Below are positions 36,891 through 47,535 of a stretch of DNA of 64,000 bases, in pieces. The translations under genes were made by a program, and so were the position numbers. The notes under the pieces are model-generated. The model was not told the origin of the DNA, did no database searches, and was given only the letters and a program-made list of their open reading frames with translations. Location of the stretch: contig CM060734.1 in the NCBI GenBank assembly GCA_030704615.1, positions 62,824,042 to 62,888,041 on the forward strand. Reading direction: 5' to 3'. The number at the start of each line of letters is the position of its first letter. Positions within the stretch are counted from its first letter, which is position 1. The stretch is from Takakia lepidozioides. Its lineage: Eukaryota; Streptophyta; Takakiopsida; Takakiales; Takakiaceae.

Positions 36891-38449
36891 TTCAAGGATT
36901 GCGGCAGTGGGGGATCTATGTCCATTGAAAACTGAAAGAGTTCTGAGCCAAGAATGCATAAAATTTAAGACAACACTAGAAATCAGTTCTGTTGAACACA
37001 TCAATTCAAATTTTACTTCTGAAACGGATTTGTGCACACATGAGTGCTTGAAAACGGCACTGGCATCAGATGAAGCTTACAGATCAAAACAGCTTCGTGC
37101 GACCCTCTCATTGACATTTATGCCACTTGGCACATGTGCCCATGGAAATCAGGTGTGTATTCTTATCAAGAGTGCGACAAACGTGATTCCAATAGCCCAG
37201 GAGAAGACCGTAGATCTCTTCGTACGGTTGCAGGCACTCGAAGCTCACAAACTGCTGAAGCTCGACACTCCAGTAGTTCCCTTTACCTCAGATCCCCAGT
37301 GGCAGAAGCTCTGGCTTCTTCAGTGCGAGGTCAAGACTCGTGGGGTCGCTCTTGAGTTGCGCTGCCAAGCGGAAGGTAGCTGCCTTCGAACGCTAAACCA
37401 GTCGAAGCTAATTGGTGGGACATTGCTCACTTGGGTCGAGCTTCAGAATGCACCCATGCTATCGATCGACACTCTCTTCACACTAAAGGAGTCTAAAAGC
37501 AGGGCATCAGATCGCCGAAAGTATCCTCTTCAGCTTCGCCTTGGAGCTTCGATCACTCCCCCAGTCCAGGCAAGTACATGTGGAAGTTATTCATGACCTA
37601 TTCTAACATTTTTCACTACCGCGCGTCCACATTTCTGAAATTGAAAGTAAGCCCATCTTTTCTTTGTGTTAAAGAGGTCTAATTGCAGGCTCCATATCTA
37701 CTCAAGTCAGTGCCGGATCAGGTGACTGATGACACGGGGGCCACGCTATCCAACATAATGTTGCGCATGAACAAATATCAGCCACAGCGTGGTCGTTGGA
37801 TCACACGAACGGTACTCAACCACACAGGCAAAGAGTGCTTTGTCATTCGAATTCGGTGAGTCCTTCAATCTACAAGTAGTTTCATCAGGATTAAAATATC
37901 TCTGGTCCTTTTAGCTCTCACAGTTTTCGATAGCAGGAAAGGTAACCTGTCCCCAACAAGAGAGATTCACTAACAGCAGATCAACGCGGTCACCTCAACA
38001 ACAATCAGAATAAACTATGAACTTGGTCAAACCAGGCAAACCAAATACATCTGACTGTTCATTACAGGGTGGCCAAAGGGATATGGAGGAAAAGTGGGGA
38101 TCGACCAGTGGGCGTGGATTGGAATGAGCGCGTCATTAATGTGTGTGAGGGTGGATGGACTTACGTAGCAAATGCAGTTGGATATGCCTCTGGTGATCTG
38201 CTCTACCCTCACTCCTCCTATGAAAACTTTTGTCTCGCAAGGTGCACGGGAATTTCATTTTGATCCCTCTCTCTCTCAGTATCTAAAGAAGGAGATTATA
38301 GTTTGTTTCTCTGTGCCAATCCCTTGCCTAGGTCTTTCATTATAAATCAGAAATGATTGGCAGCATATCTGCATGAGGCGGTCCGTCTCTTGACGTTGTT
38401 GGGCCAGCTCAGAGCCCAGATTTCCCTGCTTTCTTTTGTGACCCCTTTC

Positions 38450-39185
38450 AGCTTTCGGCGGACATTATAAATCTGTTTTTTCTAAAACAAACATAAGCTC
38501 TTTGAGCTTTTTGCGGACGTTATAAAGTATCTTTTCATTTCTCTGTCCGATGGGTCCTCTGGGCTTCTGCGCACGTAATTAAGTTGCGTCTTCTTCTCTG
38601 TCTCTCGTTGGCTTCCTGCTAACATACTAATTTCACACAGCCTGTGCATAGAGTCTGGTTGATGGGACAGCCTGGAGTGTGCTGACCGCGTGCCCCCTGC
38701 TCGCACTAGACATGACTAACTCGGAGATTGAGACTGAGAACACTTTTGCTTTCGCTGTCCTCTCCACTATGAAATCCGTGCTCGATACTGTCGTTTATTC
38801 TGGGACACCAATCCCTCCCTGAGGTTCTCACTACGAGGCTCTCCACCTTAGAGATCTGACTTTGACTAGTTGTTTTTGGGCTGCTTCTTGAGGAACCCAC
38901 ACCTTTGTGTGTCCTGCTTTCTCTTGTCCCATAAGCTCTTCTGAGCTTTTCGAGGACGTTACGAAGTATTATTCATCTCAATTTCATTACGAGGACCAGA
39001 AATGCGTGGCCCACTTCGTTCTTGTGTTATTCTTTCTTTTGTCCATGCCAATAAGCTCTTTGAGCTTCCCGTGGACGTTGTAAAGTTCTTTTCTTTTCTT
39101 TCCTTTGAATGTTCCTCTGTTCTTCTGTGTTTGTTAGTTTTGTCCCATATGCTCTTCCGGCTTCATATGGAGGTCCTAACTGAGT
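38450..39185 (+). mobile_element. LINE-B fragments, plus orientation, degenerate
   Basis: Several 3' ends of LINE-B lie in series in the intron 38193-40189, each recognisable by CATAAGCTCTTTGAGC then GGACGTTATAAAG. One (about 38620-38990) also keeps a decayed C-terminal coding part parallel to 39425-39700. Confidence 0.7.
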
Positions 39186-39424
39186 AGACATCCTAAACCA
39201 CCATGCCATGAACCCTCAGTCACTAATTTGGAAATCCATATAGATCAGCTGGCATCCAATTGTCTAGTAACTCTGTCTAGGAAGATGACAACAGGATTGT
39301 GAGAGAGATCTCCCATGTCGAGGCCCATCTAAACCTAGTGTGCAATCTCCTATGTATCCAAGTATGTCTCCCACGTCATAAGCGTTGGGGGGGTTCCTTC
39401 TAAGTAGCAATTTCTATCCACAAC

Positions 39425-39790
39425 CTACGGATAGAGACTGGCCGATGGGAAAACCTGCAGCGGGAGGACCGCCTATGTCCAGCTTGCACAGGGCGCAACC
39501 GAGAATTTGAAACTGAAGAACACTTCTTCTATTGCCCTCTATACTATGAGATCCGTGCGAAATTCCACTGTCTATTCCGTGGAACTCAATCTCTCACTGA
39601 AGTCTTCCACTATGAGGATCAGAAATGCTTGGCAGCTTACCTGCACGAGGCACCCGTAGACAATCACTCGAGCAATAGTTTTTATCTTTGGCTCTGGTTT
39701 TGTTTCCTCTCTCATGTTTTCTTCGATTTTGTCCCATAAGCTCTATGAGCTTCCGGCGGACGTTATAAAGCACCATTTCATTTCATTCTC
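39425..39790 (+). mobile_element. LINE-B, best 3' copy
   Basis: The plus strand reads a LINE C-terminal zinc-knuckle-like segment (CPACTGRN, then FETEEHFFYCPLYYEIR) continuing to YEDQKCLAAYLHEAPVDN. The 3' end is TATGAGCTTCCGGCGGACGT, continuing TATAAAGCACC, with an (ATTTC)n tail at about 39775-39787. It differs from LINE-A in both protein and tail, so it is a second family. Confidence 0.8.
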
Positions 39791-41143
39791 TTCTGAAAGA
39801 ATACTTACACCCCCGTCTCTTTGGATGGATCTAAGTGCTTTAGCATGTCACTGCACACCTCCTGCTGATGTGTCCAATCTAGGTCTCTGTCCCCCCCTCT
39901 TGCAGTCACACCGGTTTTGTCTATTCCCTCTGTTCCCACACTTTCTTATAAGAATGTCTTTGTCAATTTTATGCTACTTAAGTGCAAGTTCAGCTTTGAG
40001 CTAAGACATACAGCATTTGGAACATTGGTGTACTGTTGCTTTAGAGACCTCAGGCATAAACCAGAGAAACTTACTCAAAAAATGCAGCTTGCTGGAAAGT
40101 GAGACGACGTGGCATTTCACCAAGATTTTATATGATCTGCTTTTACACCTTGCTGATTCCCCTTCTGCTTCTGTGGAATGTTGTAGCAGAAAAGATTGTT
40201 GGAAGCGCAACTCCATTTACTGATGAACTTGAGCAATACAGACTGAGCTGGTCCCTCTCCAACGGTGACGCCCTTGTTATTTCCAGACCCATGGATGACC
40301 TCAATTGGGAGCGTAGCCTTGAGTTCAGTCTGAGAAACCCATCTGTCGATTTGGTGAGGCAGATCATTCCTGGCATGTAAAATAATCATTGATATATAAC
40401 ACCATACTCACATTGGACACCTGCCTGTGGAGACTACTCATGTTGCTTCTGGACTTGCCAAAGATCAATGGAAGTCATGAAGGTTGAAGACTGATCCACC
40501 TTTGTTGCATGTGACATAGGTGCGACTAATCAATGGAAGAAAGCTACAGTACAAGATGCCAGGTGCTACCCCCGAGGAGGAAGAGGGCTTTGTCACTCTC
40601 ATCCGCTACAGCCCTCAAGCACCGCTGGGGAAGGCTACAGCACTCTTCAACTGGAAGGTCTCGGCGATGGAGGTTCATCCTGAGGAAGATGTAGTACTCG
40701 TGCTTCTGTTGTGTACAGCTACGGTGAGATCCATAGCTGACTTTGGAGGGACAACCCATGGAAATATGTATGCCCGCAGGCGAGTGAAGGAGAACAAACC
40801 AGGGTTGAAAGACTGGGGCTCAGTGGTTCTCGAAAATGCTAATGCACAATCGAATTTGACAATGTGGTATTTAAACACGCCTCAAATCATCAACGCTGAC
40901 GATGGCTCCCAGAGGGTCCATAACATTGCAGGTATGCCATGGAGGGAGCGTGTATGCTTGATACTATCAATTCAGCCAACAGCTGCAAATATTAGGTTAA
41001 AAAAATTCTGATTTGTACAGGCTTTTGAACACTGCAAAAACTCGACACTCTGAGTGGAACGACTGTTTCCTAGAAGACATTGGCTGCTCCATAAAACTCA
41101 GTTCTAAAACTCTTGTAAACAATAAGCCTCTGTATTCCCCCTG

Positions 41144-41144
<1 letters not shown>

Positions 41145-41184
<40 letters not shown>
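41145..41184. repeat. (TC)n microsatellite at the head of a LINE-A cluster
   Basis: About 40 bp of perfect CT dinucleotide repeat precedes a LINE-A copy in a GRDP intron. Confidence 0.95.
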
Positions 41185-41186
<2 letters not shown>

Positions 41187-41192
41187 AGAGAG

Positions 41193-42515
41193 TCTGTTGC
41201 CAGGAAATTGTCTGATGAAAATCAAGTTAGGCAGAAGACTTCCCTGAACTTATTTCCAGTCTGGGACATGGGGGAGGACAGCATGGTTGACCTCAAGGGT
41301 CTACCCACTCTCGGCACTAGACTAAAATTTAAACTGGGGGCGGGAAGCCTACCTTTGAACAGCAAACAGTAGCAGAGAGGAAAGGGAGAGTGCAATTGCC
41401 CGTTGTGTGGGCAACCTGAAGACAATATTCGTTTTCTGAATCACTGTCCGGGGTTCTCTCACCAGAGAGATGCTCTCCTCAAATCTATCAAGGGAATTGT
41501 GCCTGTACCTCTGTTTACCAACTTTGAAAGTCTCGAGGCTGAGCCAAAAGCCCAGGCCCTTTTGGGGCCTAGTTATTGGGCAAACCACACACAGCAGATT
41601 GATGCTTGTGTGAAGGGATTTCAAGAGGATATCTAAAACCCGGATCAATTTTTTATTCCAAGGTAAGTCTTACTACCGACGTCAGCCCCTGACAAAGGTA
41701 GGTTCTGTCCCTTTGTGTTCCGCTCAAACTGGGCGCAGGGTCAATGGCCACAAGGCTATGGCAAACAACGTCTTATGAGTACATTCTCTCCAAGAGAGAA
41801 TGAGGTTAGGCAGAAAACTTCCCTGAACCTGTTTCCAGTCTGTGACATGGGAGAGGCCATCATGGATGACCTGAAGGGTCCCACCCTTGGCACTAGACTG
41901 AAATTCAAACGCAGGGCGGTACCTTTGAACAGCAAACAGAAGCAGAGAGGAGATTGTCTGTTCCAAGGTAAGTCATATTACCGGTGTCAGCCCCTGACAA
42001 AGGTAGTTTCTGTCCCTTTGTGTTCCGCTCGAACTGAGGGCGGGGTCAATGGCCACAAGGCGACGGCAAACAACGTCTTATGAGTTCATTCTCTCTGCGA
42101 CAGTGCGTAGACCCTTGAGGTCATCCATGATGGCCTCACCCATGTCACAGACTGGAAACAGGTTCAGGGAAGTTTTCTGCCTAATTTCATTTACCCACTC
42201 TTGGCTCTAGACTGAATGGGTAGCCTACCTTTCAAACTCAGGGCGGGTAGCCTACCTTTGAACAGCAAACAGACGCAGAGAGGAAAGGGGGATAGTAAGT
42301 GCACGTTGTGTGGGCAACCTGAAGATAATACCCACTTTCTGATTCATTGCCCTGGGTACTCTCCCCATAGGACACCCTCTTCAATTCCATCAAGGGAATT
42401 GTTCCTGTACCTCTGTTTACCAACAAGTAGTTTCTGTCCCTTTGGTTCCGCTCAAACTGGGCGCTGGGTCAACGGCCCCAAGGCTAACAGCAAACGTCTT
42501 AAGAGTACATGCTCT
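41193..42515. mobile_element. Cluster of four LINE-A fragments in the last GRDP intron
   Basis: The pieces are: 41193-41786 (plus, 3' coding part with one stop plus tail), 41797-42090 (plus, with an internal deletion joining the coding part directly to the tail region), 42097-42192 (minus, short coding piece) and 42193-42515 (plus, internally deleted, with tail). Each plus copy ends in a form of GTCTTATGAGTACATTCTCT. No frame is intact. Confidence 0.88.
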
Positions 42516-42917
42516 CTCTCTCCACAACTGCCTGTGAGTGCTAAGTTTCACACTTGATGTGTTAAAATCCCTACTGGTTCTCGGATGTTTGTATGATCCG
42601 TCAGGACAGCTCGTTCACATGATATGCTTAATGATGGCATGCAGCGTACTTAAATCACAGAATATGAAGAGGTGGCTTTTCACATGTCAAGTAATTTGAC
42701 AATCTCAGTATGGATGATGACAGGTCCGATGGGAGGTGCATGTGGATCTAGCTGCAAAGCTGGTGACTGGGGAGGGGGAGCTGCAGGAGGTTGGACAGGA
42801 GGGCGAGTCCATGGTGGGGATGCAAGTTTACATGGGGCTGCTGCCACCACAGGTGCCTGGGGAAGGAGGACAGGAAGTGGAATTCGGCTTGATGTCACTG
42901 GAGTACAAAAGAAGTGA

Positions 42918-44899
42918 AGATTTACAGGTGATCATAGCCAGTTTAGATAGAATTAACTTAGCTACAGCTACCTATGTCCAATGTCACTGGCACCATGAAT
43001 GCTTGAAACAAAATTGGTGCCCTACACTCCCCTGCAGCCAGCTTGATCATCCAATTACAAGTACTCTCGAGGGCAAACGTGGTTGCAATCTGCGACTGTA
43101 AGTTCCAACGGAGTTTACCTTTGTGGCTGTATTATATTTTTCTTGGAGGCCTTCAAAAATCTACTATGGTTTAGAAGCTTGAAGCTGCTGCAGTTTATTA
43201 AAGAGTGTATGTGCTTGTATAGAAGGAGGAGGTTGACTCTTTTGGAAGCAAGTGTAACTTATGGTGTCACTTCACCCCGAAGGGCTACTGCCTCCCATTT
43301 GGAAGGTGGACACCTTACCTATATGGAAAGAACTATGTGGCAGATCACAATAATCGAGCACTTCAGTCTGTAATCGGCGCCGATTTCCCCTGATGGCGCC
43401 TTGGGGATTATGATGAAATGGACAGAACAGCGAGCAACAACCTGCTTTGGAATATGGATGTTCAAATTGGCGCCGATTTACTCTTACAACCAAAAGTACA
43501 GTCCATGTCTGTTCTGGCATTGAAGGAGTTCAAGCATTCCCCAAACTTAATTAACAAATCTCCTGAAAAAGATCGGGCTGTAACAGCACCTATGTCCACA
43601 AATCGGCGCCGATTACCCCTTACGACTGCTTTACCCCTGAAGACCACTTTCACCAGTTACAGAACACAGCGTTTGGAATGGTGAGGAAATTTCAAAAAGC
43701 TACTTTGTGGACAAAACGGGGCCAATTCACCTGAGCACCACGTACCATCTTTCCACTACCCGCCGCATGGGTCGTTTCGCAGGACCGATATCCTGAACTC
43801 GCGGATGCTCACACCAATATCAGGGTTTTGCTCAGGTCAGCAGACGATAGGAAACTGCAGGACAAGCAGGCACTACCACGACACCGACTTGTCACACCAA
43901 TCATAACCGATTTTTACAGCAGACTCGCTGACGTGGCGTGTTTCTACTGGATTTGAGGAGGGGTGCTGTATGTGGTATTCTACGACCTACTAGATTTTAA
44001 CTACCTACCCGGCTCGGTAGGTCCTGGCTCCCTGCTATATCCGGTGGCTCGCTGCCCTAAAAACCGGTTATGTCCAGTAGCGCTCTAGAGGAGCTCCTGC
44101 TACGGGATACAGCAGGTCGCCATGACACCGAACGCGGGTCGGTTAGGTCCTGGCTCCCTGCTATATCCGGTAGCAGAGGCTCCTCTCGAAGGCTACCTAG
44201 TCCATATAGAGCATTGGTTGGACACATGCAATATAAATCGGCGCTGATTTGCACAGGAAAGCTTCTGCTCACAGTAGAAGAAGTGATTTGCTCATGTTAG
44301 CAAACAATTCAGAACTTATTGATAATCATTGCAGGCATACGTACAGCCCTTACAAACGTCCCTAACTGTTTGTAGCGGTAGATCCACCATGACAACCAGC
44401 ACTCCAAGGCATGAACATCAACTAGCTTTGCAGCACCAAACGATGACCACCACGATCTAATGAACGTGAACGCCATTCTCGGCTTCTTGCTTGGTCTTTG
44501 TAGTTCGCCATTGGGCAGCTAAGGAAAGGTGAGCGGAGTGGAACCCCTCCTGGATGTATTTTTTTTGTGTACGCCTGTAAACTTTGCCCCCATACACCTT
44601 CCGAACTGCCGCCCAGTTCGCGTTCGCATTGTCTACCATAGAAACCCTTGAATTGGGGCCGCCTCGTTCCTGGCCTCTGCATCTGTTCGTTAATGCACTC
44701 CCACTTCAGGACCTACGACGCCGTGTAGGGAATTCCAAAAAGGCCTTGATGTGAAATGCATCGCAATTCACTTGATCACCCCCTAAAAGTGCGCAATTCA
44801 ATTGAATTGCAAGGGCAATTCAATTGAACTAACCCTAATTTGCAATTCAATTGAATTGTCGGCACACGATTCAATTGAATTGCTGACTACAATTGAATT
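42918..44899. other. Intergenic region with palindromic and direct repeats
   Basis: No gene is supported. The region holds four copies of the palindrome AATCGGCGCCGATT (43372, 43465, 43601, 44236; two exact, two with one mismatch), a direct repeat GGTCCTGGCTCCCTGCTATA at about 44021 and 44144, and a cluster of AT-rich palindromes at 44762-44905. Confidence 0.6.
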
Positions 44900-44905
44900 G
44901 AATTG
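44762..44905. repeat. Array of CAATTCAATTGAATTG palindromes
   Basis: The perfect 16-base palindrome CAATTCAATTGAATTG occurs at 44794-44809 and 44843-44858, with near copies at about 44763, 44816, 44868 and 44890. The array directly abuts the left end of the inverted-repeat element that starts at 44900. Confidence 0.85.
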
Positions 44906-45767
44906 TAATCTATAATTTTTTACTTATTTTTGTATATAATATATAATATATATGTACATGTATATATTCAAATTATATTTATACACATATAAGAGTATAA
45001 GCTAAAAATCAGCCTCAACGAGAAAGGGAGAGCTAGAGACGGAGACTGATCGGCAGCTTCCTATGATTCACTGGCAAAAGAAACATGGCTGGCTCCGAAA
45101 AAAACAGACAAAATCAAACTTGACAATTGATGAAAGGCTTCCCTATGGCGTGGGGTGCACTTGGCTTGAGGTTATATATGCATGAGTTTATGCTTAAGCT
45201 TTGTGAGCTCGCATGAGCTTGTGCTTGTATTCTTCTCCTTTATCATTCGAGAAAGATGGGCTCGTATCTGTTAGTGCCCTTCCCCTGTATCACCATGTAG
45301 TCCCCTAACACTAGTATCTGGCCCAGGACAAAGAAAACAAAAAATATGTTCATCTTGAGAATCATCAAAAATTTCGATACCCTTACAAAGGTATCATGTT
45401 GAAGTTGGGATGTGTGTTCTATATAAGTTTAATATATCAAACTCTTACACGTTGATACTCTTACATTTGTATCATGTTTGGTATATGTACATAGCCATAT
45501 ATTGGCACCAACATCCACAAAGAGAGACAATCCCGCTTTTACAAGCGCTTCGTGACTTCCCCTCCCTCTCTCTTCCTCTCTCGCTCTCCCTTAGGCTTAT
45601 CTTGGGCTCAAGCCTTACCACGGGCAAAGGATTGACAGACGGACAGCAAAAATAGATGGGCAACATGTATTTTTAGCTTATACCTGTGTATGTATATATG
45701 TATAATTTAAATATATACATATATGTATTATATCCAGAAATAAGTTAGAAAATATAGATTACAATTC
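44900..45767. mobile_element. 868-bp element with about 100-bp terminal inverted repeats (MITE or foldback-like)
   Basis: The left arm 44900-45009 and right arm 45669-45767 are imperfect inverted repeats. The outer ends both read GAATTGTAATCTATA inward, and the inner ends read GTATAAGCTAAAAAT inward. The arms are AT-rich (TATATATGTACATG-like). The interior has no transposase, so any movement would be non-autonomous. A target duplication is not clear because the left flank is itself an AATTGAATTG repeat. Confidence 0.75.
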
Positions 45768-45782
45768 GTCTTGCGTTTCCGC

Positions 45783-46127
45783 GGAATGCAAAACTACGTG
45801 GTTGAAGGTGTGGAACTCCGATGTGGATCGACTAGGAAGTTTCCACTTGCCCATCGCCAAATCATGTCCGGAGACGGCATTTGGCGACTGGCTGGATAAG
45901 GCCACATGGTGGTGTCAGGTAAGAATGCTTCGACTTGCAGTTAAGGTGGGTTGGGGGAGGGAGGTTGCTACTTCGTTTATACAGACTGTGTCCGCTTCAT
46001 TTTAAGAAACTTGTTTCTGTTTGTCAGCAGCAAATGCAGGAGGCTGAGCGACAGCTGGGGCTTCTCGTAGAGGCTGGTCATTTGCCGCTGCCGTCCCGAG
46101 AGGAGGCCAGATATGGAAGTCATGCAG
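45783..46127 (+). CDS. Two candidate exons of an unidentified gene
   Basis: An open segment ending at 45918 with donor GTAAGA and a second at 46028-46127 (acceptor TTTGTCAG) join in phase. The first reads VWNSDVDRLGSFHLPIAK and GDWLDKATWWCQ. The second reads QQMQEAERQLGLLVEAG and LPLPSREEARYGSHA. The matching phase and amphipathic helical second exon suggest real coding sequence, perhaps a gene fragment, but I do not recognise the family and find no start or further exons. Confidence 0.35.
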
Positions 46128-46706
46128 GTTTGGCTTTCGAAATTTCGCGACACATATATACTGGAAGGAGCTTTTCTATTGCGAGCTGTCGGATGGTCCT
46201 CGCCGGAGTGTTTTTATCCTGGAGTAGCCGGGGAAGCTGTTGCCATCCATGAGCAAGGCTGATTTTTGCACCTGTCACAAGGCATTTGACAGGCAAAAAA
46301 AGGCAAAAAAAATATGAGCCTGTCAAAAGAAAGGCAGTGAGAAAAAATTGCCTGTCACAGTGAAAGTCAAAAAAAAAAATAGCCTGTCAAAAGAAAGACA
46401 GAAATTTCTGATAATTAGGGGTAATTTTATTACTAAGTCCACCTAGGAGAGGCACTGCCAACTGCCCTTCTTTGTATTTCAAGCCTTAAACCTCTAGGCT
46501 CTCCGTCTTTGTTGGCTCTCTTGTAGAGAGAGACTTCGCATCAAGTTGAAGTCAATGGAGAAAATCTGGTCAAAGGCCATTACACCGTGTAAAGGCACCG
46601 ATTGGTGTGTTGCGCTGAGTCATGCTCTACCCTTCCTCTTATGTTTTGCCAAAGCAAGAGAGCCAATCGCCATTTTAGGCTTGTTTCCTATGCTTGCTCT
46701 ACCCTC

Positions 46707-46707
<1 letters not shown>

Positions 46708-46743
<36 letters not shown>
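46708..46743. repeat. (ATT)n microsatellite inside the PPR fragment
   Basis: Twelve perfect ATT units. On the minus strand they continue the PPR fragment's frame as an isoleucine run. Confidence 0.95.
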
Positions 46744-46744
46744 T

Positions 46745-47090
46745 TGTTACAAGGGTTGAGTAGACGGATATTTGGCTCGAATCCATGTTGCATAATGTGG
46801 GCATGCACTTGCTTTCCCGTTTCTAGGTTTTTACACCTTTGTAAAATGCACAATTAAGTATTGGAGTCTGGCAGCCAAAATGAATTGTTGGTTCAAAACG
46901 TGTAGTGCCTGTTTAACTTGTTCTCCCGTACACGAGGTACCCTCAGCCGCAGCAGTGCCAGAAAAAATCTTCTCGAGTCCCTCTATCATGTTTCAAAAGC
47001 ATTTGTTGGGGAAGAGGTGCCATATTCAAACACTTGCACCTAATTCAACACGGCCATCCTGCATGATTCAAAATCTTTACTTACAAACTT
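46745..47090 (-). pseudogene. PPR gene fragment (N-terminal region)
   Basis: The minus strand reads LQRCKNLETGKQVHAHIM followed by QHGFEPNIRLLN, a PPR motif pair. Nucleotides align with the N-terminal part of the intact PPR-DYW gene (50570-50760): both share variants of GCATGCACTTGCTTTCC and CAGTGCCT on the plus strand. The frame is lost upstream and the body is truncated at the (ATT)n run. Confidence 0.75.
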
Positions 47091-47535
47091 ATAATCATAT
47101 GGCATATTGTATTTCCTAGCTCATTGATAAGCCAAGAAAATATCTCTCAAAGAAGAGAGGCTTGGGGCTACGTATGAAGATAAAAATGCTAAAGTCTTAT
47201 AGTTAGAGAATAAGTGGTACGAATGCTACATGTTTGAGTTGGACTTGGAACCCATGAAAACAATAAAGACAATACCATATGTATTCACGGATTTTTTTAT
47301 TTTTTTTCCACGGACTGGAGCTTCACTAATTGTAGTTGTAAGAAGTTCACACTTCTTTTCATTTTTCGTTTTAATTTCATATGACAAAATTGTGTGAAAG
47401 GTCAAAAATCTGTCAACCTGTCATGTGAAAGGCATTTTCTTGAAGTTGTCTGTCACAGTGAAAGTCAAAACAAAATTTAACCTGTCACAAAAAAGGTAGG
47501 GCTACCTGTCAAAAAACAACACTGTCCATGAGACT

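Larger units (their letters stand above)
32748..42917 (+). pseudogene. GRDP: GRDP-type (DUF1399) glycine-rich-domain protein gene with a frameshifting 28-bp insertion
   Basis: Plant GRDP proteins carry an N-terminal DUF1399 region and a Gly/Cys-rich C-terminus and are linked to development and stress responses. Exons join in phase: 32748-32852, 33572-33707, 33986-34289, 35456-35602, 35813-36145, about 36900-37569, 37689-37855, 38068-38192, 40190-40353, 40520-40931 and 42724-42917. DUF1399 landmarks are FLRTID, RYRDCWIPLA, LLPPLDVQWLWHCHCLSP, YREYCKSRYGRVIDF, RQSSFYYQ, FLRAAVERYKCFLHIV, DIDLMWHSHQ and VVDHDDT. The last exon gives the tail, GGACGSSCKAGDWGGGAAGG. The third exon carries a 28-bp insertion (34004-34031) that shifts the frame and creates a TAA at 34034-34036. 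Every other exon is intact, so the allele broke recently or the insertion is an assembly error. The most 5' exon with the start codon and the 5' edge of the 36.9-kb exon are unresolved. The 37570 donor is GC. Confidence 0.88.
46268..47535. repeat. Two CCTGTCA-rich blocks enclosing a PPR gene fragment
   Basis: Blocks at 46268-46400 and 47395-47535 each contain several direct copies of CCTGTCA or TGTCAAAA-type motifs. They share CTGTCACAGTGAAAGTCAAA (46353-46372 and about 47449-47468). The blocks are in the same orientation, about 1.1 kb apart. Between them is a decayed PPR segment. They could be the subterminal motif arrays or direct repeats of an unclassified mobile element. Confidence 0.55.

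Noticed and set aside
36793-36900. Start of the long open frame before the GRDP 36.9-kb exon
   Set aside because: These codons lie in a LINE-B copy that happens to be open and in phase with the exon; they should not be counted as GRDP coding.
46620-46853. Open frame with a poly-isoleucine run
   Set aside because: The run is an (ATT)n microsatellite; only the flanking PPR remnant is meaningful and it is listed as a pseudogene.
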